A DNA stretch of 16,126 bases, taken from NCBI GenBank assembly GCA_002397465.1, contig DHAP01000054.1, positions 1 through 16,126 on the forward strand, given 5' to 3'. The DNA is from Caryophanales bacterium UBA4951. Lineage in GTDB: Bacteria > Bacillota_I > Bacilli_A > RFN20 > CAG-826. How positions within the stretch are numbered: position 1 is the first letter of the stretch; the number at the start of each line of letters is the position of its first letter. Below the pieces are notes generated by a model. The model ran no database searches and was not told the DNA's origin. It saw only the letters and a program-made list of their open reading frames with translations. Positions 7,129 through 14,033 of this stretch are shown one piece after another. A program made the translations under genes and the position numbers.

Positions 7129-7988
7129 AACCGGTAGTCCTTTTCAGCAAAGACATCTCACCTGAGGGAATCGAAAAAATCTATGAGGCCTTAAGCGTTT
7201 CGCTTCCTAAGAAGATCGCCCTCAAGCTCCATAGCGGAGAAGAAGGCAACCAGAACTATCTCGGACCCGAATACTATAAGTCCATCGTTAAGAAGCTAAA
7301 CGCCACGGTCGTTGAGGCCAACACGGCATATCCAGGCGAAAGAGACACGAATGAAAAACACTTGGCCTTGCTCAAAAGGCATGGCTGGTCCACCTCTTTC
7401 AATGTTGATCTATTAGACGAATATGGCGAGGTGGCTTGGCCCGTCAATGGAGGCAAACGCCTCAAAGAAGACTTCGTCGGCAAAGACCTTGAAAACTATT
7501 CATCCTTGCTCGTCGTCAGCCATTTCAAAGGCCATCCGATGGGCGGATATGGCGGAGCTCTCAAGCAGCTTTCGATCGGATGTGCCTCCAGCCATGGCAA
7601 GAAAGAGATTCACACCGTCAATGGCGAGACTTCGATTTGGCAGCCAATCCAAGACCACTTCCTTGAAGCGATGGCGGACGCCGCGAAAGCCGTCTATGAC
7701 CATTTCTATCCCCACGTCGCTTTCATCAACGTCATGAAGAACATGTCTGTGGACTGCGATTGCTGCTCGGTGGCCGAAGACCCCTGCTTAAAAGACATCG
7801 GAGTCCTAGCCTCTATTGACCCCGTCGCCGTCGACCAAGCCTGCATCGACTTAGTGATGAAATCCAACGACCCTGGCAAGGCCCACTTCATGGAAAGAGT
7901 AAATTCCAGACATGGCATCCACACCATCGAAGCGGCTGCGGAGTTAGGCATCGGAAGCCGGGAATACACCCTAAAGGAGATCAAATGA
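7125..7988 (+). CDS. DUF362 domain protein, putative Fe-S protein
   Basis: A 287-residue protein matching the DUF362 family. Landmarks are KIALKLHSGEEGN near residues 30-43, VSHFKGHPMGGYGGALKQLSIGCASSHGKK (131-160) and MSVDCDCCSVAEDPCLKDIGVLASIDPVAVDQA (207-239). Cysteines 153, 211, 213, 214 and 221 cluster in these conserved patches and could bind a metal or Fe-S cluster. The C-terminal 4Fe-4S ferredoxin domain found in many relatives is absent, because the protein ends soon after the conserved core. Biochemical function of the family is not established. Placement directly after a flavodoxin, with ATGA overlaps at both ends, argues for a role in electron transfer. Confidence 0.85.
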   Translation: MKPVVLFSKDISPEGIEKIYEALSVSLPKKIALKLHSGEEGNQNYLGPEYYKSIVKKLNATVVEANTAYPGERDTNEKHLALLKRHGWSTSFNVDLLDEYGEVAWPVNGGKRLKEDFVGKDLENYSSLLVVSHFKGHPMGGYGGALKQLSIGCASSHGKKEIHTVNGETSIWQPIQDHFLEAMADAAKAVYDHFYPHVAFINVMKNMSVDCDCCSVAEDPCLKDIGVLASIDPVAVDQACIDLVMKSNDPGKAHFMERVNSRHGIHTIEAAAELGIGSREYTLKEIK

Positions 7989-8392
7989 AAAATGAAATAG
8001 ATTCGATGTTTGGGGTAGGCGAATATAACGCCGCCTATCAGCAATACTTTTCGAAAAAGAGCTTTCTGAACCCCCTTATCGCCTTTCCTAATAGCGATGA
8101 CCTCTCCATCGTCAACGTGACCTTTGATAAGGGCTCATACAACGCCTATCACATCCATAGCAACCACCAAATCCTCATCTGCACCGATGGGGAGGGCTGG
8201 TACCAGGAATTTGGCAAGAAAGCGGTCAAGCTGCATAGAGGCGATGTCGTCGACATCAAACCAGGAATCAAACATTGGCATGGAGCCAGCAAAGACTCCA
8301 GCTTTGCCCACATCGCCATCGCGATAAACTCCAAAACCAGTCACACGGAATGGTGCGAGATGATCAGTGAAAAGGAGTATCTGTCCTTATGA
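7985..8392 (+). CDS. Cupin-domain protein (mandelonitrile lyase / CMD-associated type)
   Basis: A 135-residue single-domain cupin. Motif 1 is G50...H56-x-H58...Q62, with glutamine where classic cupins have glutamate. Motif 2 is GDVVDIKPGIKHWHGA (86-101), with H97 and H99. The phrase KPGIKHWHGASKDSSFAHIAIAI is typical of the small cupins often found beside carboxymuconolactone-decarboxylase-like proteins and flavodoxins. A metal site built from H56, H58, Q62 and H97 is expected. The reaction is unknown; relatives include hydroxynitrile lyases. It is the third gene of the operon, overlapping both neighbours by ATGA. Confidence 0.85.
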   Translation: MKNEIDSMFGVGEYNAAYQQYFSKKSFLNPLIAFPNSDDLSIVNVTFDKGSYNAYHIHSNHQILICTDGEGWYQEFGKKAVKLHRGDVVDIKPGIKHWHGASKDSSFAHIAIAINSKTSHTEWCEMISEKEYLSL

Positions 8393-9089
8393 ACAAACCT
8401 TATGTCATCTGCCATATGATGACTTCGCTCGATGGCAAGATTACCGGTCCTTTCTTCGGAATTGAAGAAAGCTATCCAAGCGGGGAATTCTATGACGAGA
8501 GAACCGTGAATTAGCCCCGATGGCCTGGGGATGCGGAAGGCTTACTTATCTACTCAATTACCCCGATGATCTAGATCAGAATCTCCTAATAAATGAGAAA
8601 GGCATTCTCCCAGAAGGGGATTATGTCCTTAAGAAAGAAGACGACGATGCCTACTGTGTCGTCTTTGATAGAAAGGGACGCCTCAACTGGATCCACGATA
8701 GAGTCGAATACCCTGAAGGTTATCACCCTCATGTCTTGGAAGTCGTGACCAAAGAAGCCAGCCCGTCATATCTGCTTTATCTCCGCAAAATCGGCATCCC
8801 CTACATTATTGCCGGGGATAAAGACCTTGATATCCCTTTGTTCCTCAAGAAATTACATGAGGAATTCGGAGTCGAGAGATTCGCCTTATGCGGAGGCGGA
8901 AACATCAATGGGTCCTTCTTCAAAGAGAACCTCGTCGATGAGATTTCCATCGTGATCGCGCCTGTCTATGATGGTGGCAAAAACGACCTCTCAATCGCAT
9001 TGTCAGATGAGGCGAGCCCAAGGGCCTACAAACTTAAGGGCCACTCCGTCTTGTCCAGTGGCGGAATCTATTTGGAATACGTGAAGTAA
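8389..9089 (+). pseudogene. RibD C-terminal-domain reductase, frameshifted
   Basis: The start, MNKPYVICHMMTSLDGKITG, is the classic N-terminus of RibD-C/dihydrofolate-reductase-like NAD(P)H reductases. In that frame a TAG stops it at 8512-8514, after 41 residues. The rest of the domain continues in the -1 frame, open from 8496 (RENRELAPMAWGCGRLTYLL) to the TAA at 9087-9089. It includes the NADPH-binding signature CGGGNINGSFFKENLVDEISIVIAPVYDGG. Joining the frames near 8491-8502 (GACGAGAGA) gives a normal protein of about 233 residues. One lost base, or two gained, explains the break. The downstream part could be translated from ATG 8520, but that site has no SD. The start overlaps the cupin stop (ATGA). 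The break could be a real mutation or a sequencing/assembly error. Confidence 0.85.
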
Positions 9090-9190
9090 AACGTGACAAA
9101 ACTAGCATTGTTTCATTTAAAAACAAGGACTGTCCATCATTCTCCTAAAGCCGGTTTTTGATAAACGAATAGCCCAAATAAAAGAGGCGA

Positions 9191-10318
9191 TTAGACTATC
9201 TTTTTGACGTATGAGCGTCTTCTTTTGTGGATGCGGTTGTCAAACTTGGCCCAGGTGTTGTTGATGGCGAGGTTGTCTTCAAGATTCAAGTTGGTCTCGG
9301 CGTAGTAGACGCCGCTAGAAAGCATCTTCATCGTGTAGGAGAGGATGGCCCAGTCGATGCCGCAGTTCTTGTATTCGTCCCTGACCCCGATGAGGCCCAT
9401 GTCGATGTACTTAGGATGCTTGATGGCCCTTAATAATTTAAATAAAGTCCATGGGTAGTAATGGCCGCCAGAATTAAGCAAGGCCCTGGATAATGACGGG
9501 AAGCATAAGCCAAAGGCCACGCATTTATTCTCCTTATTGAGGATGATGGCAAGATTCTTTGGGGATAAGACGAGGGCGAAGCTCTTCATCATGTTCTCCC
9601 TTTCCTTCTTGGTGAAAGGCACGCTCATGTAGATGTCCTTGTAGGTGTCATCGACGATGTCGAAGAACTGCTCGCCATACTTGTCCATTATCTCTTTGCC
9701 GTTTCGGCATTTGGCAAAATGAAGCTCGGCCTTCTTCATCATCCTATTCGAGATCTCTTCGATTCTCGGATCCACTACCTTTGGGGCCCGCAGCTCCCTT
9801 TCAAGCCAATCCACTTCTTTCGTGTAGCCGAGCTTCTCAAGGAACTTTGGATAGTATGGGTAGTTGTACATCTCGCAGAAGGTCGATAACTCGTCAAAGC
9901 CCTCGACGAGCATCCCCTCTTTTTCCATGTCAGAGAAACCCAAAGGCCCCACCACCTCGTTCATCTTTTTCTCTTTGGCCCATGATTCGACTTTCTCGAA
10001 CAAGGCCTTCGCGACCTCGAAGTCGTCGATGGAGTCAAAACGGGTGAACCTCACCCTTTTCTGATTCCATTTCTTATTGGAGGCGCGTTGGAGGATCGCG
10101 GAGATGCGGCCCACCACTTTGCCGTTTTTATAAGCTAGATAATAAACGGCTTCGGAGTCCTCATAATAGAAATAGTCCTTGGAAAAGAGCTTCATCTCAT
10201 CGGAGTAGAAGGCTGGGACGTAATGAGGGCAGTCCTTGTAGAGCTTATTGGGAAAAGAGACGAAGGAGCGTTGCTCTTTCTTAGATGAGACCTCTTTGAT
10301 ATCAACGGTGTTTGGCAT
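9191..10318 (-). CDS. GNAT-like acyltransferase-fold protein of unknown function
   Basis: A 375-residue protein resembling a widespread family of predicted N-acetyltransferase-like proteins. The N-terminal pattern KLYKDCPHYVPAFYSDEMKLF (about 25-45), the AYKNGKVVGRISAILQ beta-strand signature (61-76), and GPLGFSDMEKEGMLVEGFDE followed by YNYPYYPKFLEKLGY are diagnostic for it. The C-terminal half carries a second GNAT-like strand pair (KCVAFGLCFPSLSRAL). Substrate unknown. I chose the ATG at 10318 (MPNTVDIKEV), which has GGAG about 9 bases upstream and where homology begins; an in-frame ATG at 10381 lies inside degV. The gene overlaps the end of degV by 17 bases, so the pair is probably co-expressed. 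The 101 bases after the stop (9090-9190), shared with the convergent reductase, hold no convincing terminator. Confidence 0.7.
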   Translation of the reverse strand: MPNTVDIKEVSSKKEQRSFVSFPNKLYKDCPHYVPAFYSDEMKLFSKDYFYYEDSEAVYYLAYKNGKVVGRISAILQRASNKKWNQKRVRFTRFDSIDDFEVAKALFEKVESWAKEKKMNEVVGPLGFSDMEKEGMLVEGFDELSTFCEMYNYPYYPKFLEKLGYTKEVDWLERELRAPKVVDPRIEEISNRMMKKAELHFAKCRNGKEIMDKYGEQFFDIVDDTYKDIYMSVPFTKKERENMMKSFALVLSPKNLAIILNKENKCVAFGLCFPSLSRALLNSGGHYYPWTLFKLLRAIKHPKYIDMGLIGVRDEYKNCGIDWAILSYTMKMLSSGVYYAETNLNLEDNLAINNTWAKFDNRIHKRRRSYVKKIV

Positions 10319-11170
10319 GGAAGCTGACTCCGATGCAATCCGGCCCGCAATGGGATCCCGGAACGGCCGAGACGACGACATATTCGATATTGAGGTTGTT
10401 GCCGAAGACGTGCTTTATCATGTGGCCCATCCTCTCGGCCAAATACAAGCAATCGGTGTGGGCGATGAGAATCCGATGATCCTGGATGTGATCCTGAAGC
10501 TCGATAACGTATTGAAGGAGCCTGTTCATCGCCGCGACGCGCCCTCTGGCCTTAGCAATCGAGACCATCTGGCCATCGCTATTCATGTAGATCAAAGGCT
10601 TGATGCCGAAGAGATTGCCCATCGTGGCGCTGATGCCGGAGACACGTCCTGACTTCCCAAAGAATTTCAGGTTGTCGGCATAGAAATAGATGGCGAACCT
10701 ATCGACTTCCTCTTTCGCCCAATCCTGAATCTCCTTGATGGATTTTCCTTGTTTGTAGAGGTCACCGATCTCCATCACGATGTTTAGGGCCCCAATCGTG
10801 ATGCCTTTGGTGTCGATGTATAGAAATTGACGTTCGGATATTTTTCTTTGAGCTCGGCCACGGCGATGTTCATCGCGTTGAAAGTCCCGCTCATGGAAGA
10901 GGAGAAATGGACGTAAAGGACATCATGCCCCGAGGCGAATGATGGCTCAAAATACTCGATGTAGCGTTGGGGCGACAAGCCAGCTGTCGAAGGTATCGTG
11001 CCTTTTCTAAGCAAAGCGTAGAAACTCTTCCACTCATAGACCTGCCAGCTCTCGTAAGGGTATATTTCCTTCCCATCGATGATGTAAGGAAGCGAGATCA
11101 AATGGTATCCAAACTCCTTGGCTATCTCCGGCGTCACGTCGCAGTCGCAATCCGTGTAAATGTCGTACAT
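10302..11170 (-). pseudogene. DegV/FakB-like fatty-acid-binding protein, frameshifted
   Basis: The first 115 or so residues (frame ending at 10784) are a DegV N-domain: TDCDCDVTPEIAKEFGYHLISLPYIIDG, then KGTIPSTAGLSPQRYIEYF and VHFSSSMSGTFNAM. The frame then runs into RLGP-stop. The family continues in another frame as YIDTKGITIGALNIVMEIG through FFGKSGRVSG...NLFGIKPLIYMNSDGQM and ends at 10302. The switch lies at about 10816-10824, where a TATA on the minus strand suggests a 2-base TA duplication, or a 1-base loss. Repaired, it would be about 288 residues, normal for the family. DegV proteins bind a fatty acid; FakB members present it to the kinase FakA. No FakA gene is in the window. The SD is AGGGGGA, 5 bases before ATG. 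Confidence 0.85.
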
Positions 11171-11202
11171 GGGTGTCCCCCTATTTGGTGAATGCTTCGA
11201 TT

Positions 11203-11232
11203 AGTGTACAATTTTGGTGATTTCTTTGTCAA
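11203..11232 (-). promoter_or_regulatory. Promoter of the degV/fakB-like gene
   Basis: On the minus strand a consensus -35 TTGACA (11227-11232) and -10 TACACT (11203-11208) are separated by 18 bases. The predicted transcript start lies about 25-30 bases before the ATG at 11170, leaving room for the AGGGGGA SD. Confidence 0.6.
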
Positions 11233-11287
11233 TTTTTCTTCGATGAAACGCCTCTATTGTCCTTCCCCTAGTTTGTAGAGAAGGCTA

Positions 11288-11316
11288 TTGAGCAATATTG
11301 ATCCTGAGAATAGACT
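11288..11316 (+). promoter_or_regulatory. Likely plsX promoter
   Basis: TTGAGC (11288-11293) and TAGACT (11311-11316) are separated by 17 bases and sit 22 bases before the plsX ATG. The -10 is the same hexamer as in the candidate flippase promoter. Its position argues against translation from the in-frame TTG at 11288, which is the -35 box itself. Confidence 0.45.
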
Positions 11317-11338
11317 AAGAAAAAAGAAAGATAACAAA

Positions 11339-12334
11339 ATGATCAAACTCGTGCTCGATTGCGAAGGCGGCGACCGCTCCCCTTCCGTCAACGTCCTCGG
11401 GGCCGTCAAGGCCTTGAAGGAAAAAGATGACCTCTCTTTGATTCTGACTGGTAAAAAAGAAGATCTGGAGAATGAGCTTTCAAAACTCGATTATCCAAAA
11501 GATAGGCTGACTATCGTCGATGCCCCAGAGGTCATCGACTGCAAAGAAGCCCCGACCTTGTCCTTGTTCCATAAGAGAGACTCTTCTTTGGTGAAGGCCC
11601 TCGACATCTTGAAGAATGACGATGACGTCAAAGGCTTCGTGAGCCTAGGCAATTCCGGCGCCATCCTCGTTGGGGGCGTGGTCAAAGTCGGCAAAATCCC
11701 CGGCGTCCTCCGCCCGGCTTTCTGCCCTTTGATGCCAAGCATGGACGGCCATTATGTGGCCGTCTGCGATTCTGGCGCCTCAAGCGAAGCCACCAAAGAA
11801 GAACTGTTTCAGTTCGGCCTCATGGGCTCTTTGTATCTAGAGAAGGCCTTTGACGTCAAATCACCTCGCGTGGCCTTGCTCAACATAGGGACCGAGGAAG
11901 CTAAAGGCGACACCCTCCATAAAGAGGCATATCAGTTATTGAAGGGCTCATCCCTTAATTTCATAGGCAACATGGAAGCCAGAGACACCTTGTCTGGCAA
12001 ATACGACCTCATCGTCGCGGATGGCTTCTCTGGCAACGTCCTCATCAAATCGACCGAAGGGACGGGCTTAGAGATGCTGAAGTTACTAAAGAGGACTTTC
12101 TTCAAGAACCTCAAGAACAAAATCGGCGCTCTGTTCCTCAAGAAAGACATATACGGCATCAAGGACTTCATGGACTACAACAACTATGGAGGTGCCGTGA
12201 CCTTGGGAGTCAAAAAGACCATGGTCAAAGGCCATGGAGGCGACAATGAGAAACATTTCTACCACTGCATCATCCAAGCCTACAACATGGAGAAGAATAA
12301 TCTAGGCCCTGCCATCGAAGAAGCCTTGAAATAG
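11339..12334 (+). CDS. plsX: Phosphate acyltransferase PlsX (divergent)
   Basis: PlsX converts acyl-ACP and phosphate into acyl-phosphate, the acyl donor for PlsY in phospholipid synthesis. This 331-residue protein has the family length and layout. An N-terminal LD-xx-GGD-xxP motif is seen at residues 6-14, GFVSLGNSGAILVGGV near 98-113, LRPAFCPLMPSMDG near 122-135, LLNIGTEEAKG and IVADGFSGNVLIKSTEG. Two conserved patches deviate: LDCEGGD replaces the usual LDAMGGD, and CDSGASSEATKE stands where most have DVGANVDCKPE. The gene stands alone, not next to fabD/fabG/acpP as is common. It is divergent from a DegV/FakB-like gene. The ATG at 11339 is preceded by AAGAAAGATAAC, a weak SD. It is followed by a bidirectional terminator. 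Confidence 0.85.
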   Translation: MIKLVLDCEGGDRSPSVNVLGAVKALKEKDDLSLILTGKKEDLENELSKLDYPKDRLTIVDAPEVIDCKEAPTLSLFHKRDSSLVKALDILKNDDDVKGFVSLGNSGAILVGGVVKVGKIPGVLRPAFCPLMPSMDGHYVAVCDSGASSEATKEELFQFGLMGSLYLEKAFDVKSPRVALLNIGTEEAKGDTLHKEAYQLLKGSSLNFIGNMEARDTLSGKYDLIVADGFSGNVLIKSTEGTGLEMLKLLKRTFFKNLKNKIGALFLKKDIYGIKDFMDYNNYGGAVTLGVKKTMVKGHGGDNEKHFYHCIIQAYNMEKNNLGPAIEEALK

Positions 12335-12338
12335 CAGC

Positions 12339-12378
12339 AAAAAGAGGAGACCCACGGTTGTAGGCCTCCTCGTTTTTT
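12339..12378. terminator. Bidirectional terminator between plsX and katA
   Basis: A 6-bp GC-rich stem (GAGGAG 12344-12349 with CTCCTC 12366-12371), extended by CC/GG after one mismatch, is flanked by five A on the left (12339-12343) and six T on the right (12373-12378). It can therefore terminate both the plus-strand plsX and the minus-strand katA. The right T-run overlaps the last katA codons and stop. Confidence 0.75.
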
Positions 12379-13894
12379 ACTTCTTGTCGGCTGTCTCGAC
12401 GTTCAGCTCTTTGTTGGTGAGTTTGGAATAGGCAATGACTTTCTTTAGATCAAGAGAGAGGGCCTTGCTCATCCTTTCGCCATAGTCCTTGTCGGCGAGA
12501 TAGCAATGCGTCGCATGGCGGTATCGGATGTTCTCGCGAACGCCAGCCATGGCCCTCGCGGTATTCTCAATCAGTAGCTTCTTATGTGCCTCGTCCATCA
12601 AGCGGTAGAGCTTTCCGCCCTGTTCAAACGGGTGGTCGCTCGGATCGTCTTTCGGGTCATAGGCCCACACGGCGCCCTTGATGTCTAAAGGTGGCTCGGC
12701 CACGTCTGGGGAGGAGTACCATTCGCCTAGGCTATTCGGGGTGTATCCCCTATCTCCGCCGTAGTTGCCATCGCATCTCATATAGCCATCCCTGGAGTTG
12801 TCGTTCACCATGACATGTGGACGATTGACGGGGATTTGGTTGTAATTCACGCCTAGTCTGTACCTTTGGGCATCCCCATAAGCAAAGAGTCGTCCCTGAA
12901 GGAACTTGTCGGGGCTGAAGCCGATTCCCGGAACCACGTGGGCTGGGGTGAAGCCTGATTGCTCAACCTCGGCGAAATAGTTATCCGGATTGCGGTCAAG
13001 GGTCAATTCGCCGACTTCGATAAGTGGGAAGTCTTTGTGATACCAGACCTTGGTGATGTCAAATGGGTTATACGGCATCTTCTCGGCCTGCTCCTCACTC
13101 ATGAGCTGGACGTAGAGCTTCCACTTTGGGAAGTCGCCCCTCTCAATCGCGTCATGGAGGTCACGGCCATGGTAGTCGCGGTCCATGCCGGCGATCTTGC
13201 TGGCCTCTTCATCACTCATGCACTTGATGCCTTGTTCCGTCTTGAAATGGAACTTGACCCAAGTCCTTTTTCCTTCTTTGTTGATGAGGGAGAAGGTATG
13301 CTCTCCGAACACGTCCATGTTCCGGAGGGTGGCTGGTATCCCACGGTCAGACATCGTGATGGTGACCTGATGGAAGGCCTCTGGGAGCATCGTCCAGAAA
13401 TCCCAGGTGTTATTGGCATCATGTAAGCCAGTCCACGGGTCGCGTTTGACGGCCCTGTTGAGACCCACGAAGTTGTGGACGTCTCTTAAGAAGAAGACCG
13501 GGGTGTTGTTTCCGACGAGGTCCCAGTTCCCTTCTTTGGTGTAGAACTTCAAGGCGCATCCGCGGATGTCCCTCTCGGTGTCGGCCGCGCCTCTTTCGCC
13601 GGCGACGGTCGATAGTCTCACGAAGCATTCGGTCTTTTCGCCTTTTTGAAGAACCGAGGCTTTGGTGTACTTGGAAATGTCTTTTGTGATAACCAAGTGC
13701 CCGTAGGCGCCCCATCCTTTCGCGTGCATCCTTCTTTCAGGGATGACCTCGCGGTTGAAATGGGCCATCTTCTCCAAAAGCCAGACGTCAGAGAGGACGA
13801 CTGGTCCTCGGGGTCCCGCCGTGATGGCGTTTTCATTGTCGGCGATCGGCGCGCCGGCTTCGTTGGTGAGACGACGAAGTTTTTTATTGTCCAT
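12377..13894 (-). CDS. katA: Monofunctional heme catalase (small-subunit, clade 3 type)
   Basis: Decomposes hydrogen peroxide to water and oxygen. The 505-residue length fits small-subunit catalases. Catalytic residues are in place: H57 in the NREVIPERRMHAKG active-site signature, N130 in VGNNTPVFF, and the heme-ligand Y339 in the proximal signature RLFAYGDAQRYRLG (335-348). The conserved DFWTMLPEAFHQVTITMSDRGIP (165-187) and KVWYHKDFPLIEVG regions are also present. The start is well set by AAAGGAGAC just before ATATG. An imperfect 10-bp inverted repeat lies directly upstream of the SD. The gene is convergent with plsX and divergent from a helical-repeat protein. No heme-synthesis or peroxide-regulator gene is visible in the window, so heme may come from outside; that last point is speculation. 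Confidence 0.95.
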   Translation of the reverse strand: MDNKKLRRLTNEAGAPIADNENAITAGPRGPVVLSDVWLLEKMAHFNREVIPERRMHAKGWGAYGHLVITKDISKYTKASVLQKGEKTECFVRLSTVAGERGAADTERDIRGCALKFYTKEGNWDLVGNNTPVFFLRDVHNFVGLNRAVKRDPWTGLHDANNTWDFWTMLPEAFHQVTITMSDRGIPATLRNMDVFGEHTFSLINKEGKRTWVKFHFKTEQGIKCMSDEEASKIAGMDRDYHGRDLHDAIERGDFPKWKLYVQLMSEEQAEKMPYNPFDITKVWYHKDFPLIEVGELTLDRNPDNYFAEVEQSGFTPAHVVPGIGFSPDKFLQGRLFAYGDAQRYRLGVNYNQIPVNRPHVMVNDNSRDGYMRCDGNYGGDRGYTPNSLGEWYSSPDVAEPPLDIKGAVWAYDPKDDPSDHPFEQGGKLYRLMDEAHKKLLIENTARAMAGVRENIRYRHATHCYLADKDYGERMSKALSLDLKKVIAYSKLTNKELNVETADKK

Positions 13895-13905
13895 ATGTCT
13901 CCTTT

Positions 13906-13935
13906 GCCCAAAAAGAACAAATATGCTTATTGGGC
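13906..13935 (-). promoter_or_regulatory. Inverted repeat in the katA leader next to the SD
   Basis: GCCCAAAAAG (13906-13915) and CTTATTGGGC (13926-13935) form 10-bp arms with one mismatch around a 10-base spacer. In the katA transcript this would fold into a hairpin ending where the AAAGGAG SD begins. It could be an RNA element controlling translation or a DNA operator. It does not match the PerR consensus TTATAATnATTATAA. Confidence 0.45.
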
Positions 13936-13955
13936 TTCCTTGCCATTAGTATATC
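13927..13955 (+). promoter_or_regulatory. Possible promoter for the helical-repeat protein gene
   Basis: TTATTG (13927-13932) and TATATC (13950-13955) have a 17-base spacer on the plus strand. The same AGTATATCT stretch offers TATACT as a minus-strand -10 for katA, though without a good -35. The rest of 13895-14033 shows nothing else recognisable. Confidence 0.3.
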
Positions 13956-14033
13956 TCCATCGGTTAACAAAAGAAAAATAACGCTCAACCAACCATCACG
14001 CTTACACAACATTAAGAAGAAAGAGGAAAACGG

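Noticed and set aside
8491..8514. Programmed ribosomal frameshift in the RibD-C gene
   Set aside because: There is no slippery heptamer or clear downstream pseudoknot, and relatives of this family do not use frameshifting; mutation or sequence error is simpler.
9090..9190. Possible terminator between the convergent reductase and GNAT-like genes
   Set aside because: Only a 4-bp GGAC/GTCC palindrome and an AT-rich TTGTTT/AAACAA pairing are present; neither forms a convincing GC stem followed by a T run.
10248..10652. 134-codon plus-strand ORF opposite degV
   Set aside because: It is antisense to the conserved DegV C-domain and shows no domain of its own.
12959..13426. 155-codon plus-strand ORF inside katA
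   Set aside because: The catalase frame is fully conserved on the other strand, and this ORF has no family resemblance or start signal.
13895..14033. PerR box upstream of katA
   Set aside because: No match to the TTATAATnATTATAA pattern was found in either orientation; the inverted repeat present is GC-ended and of different spacing.
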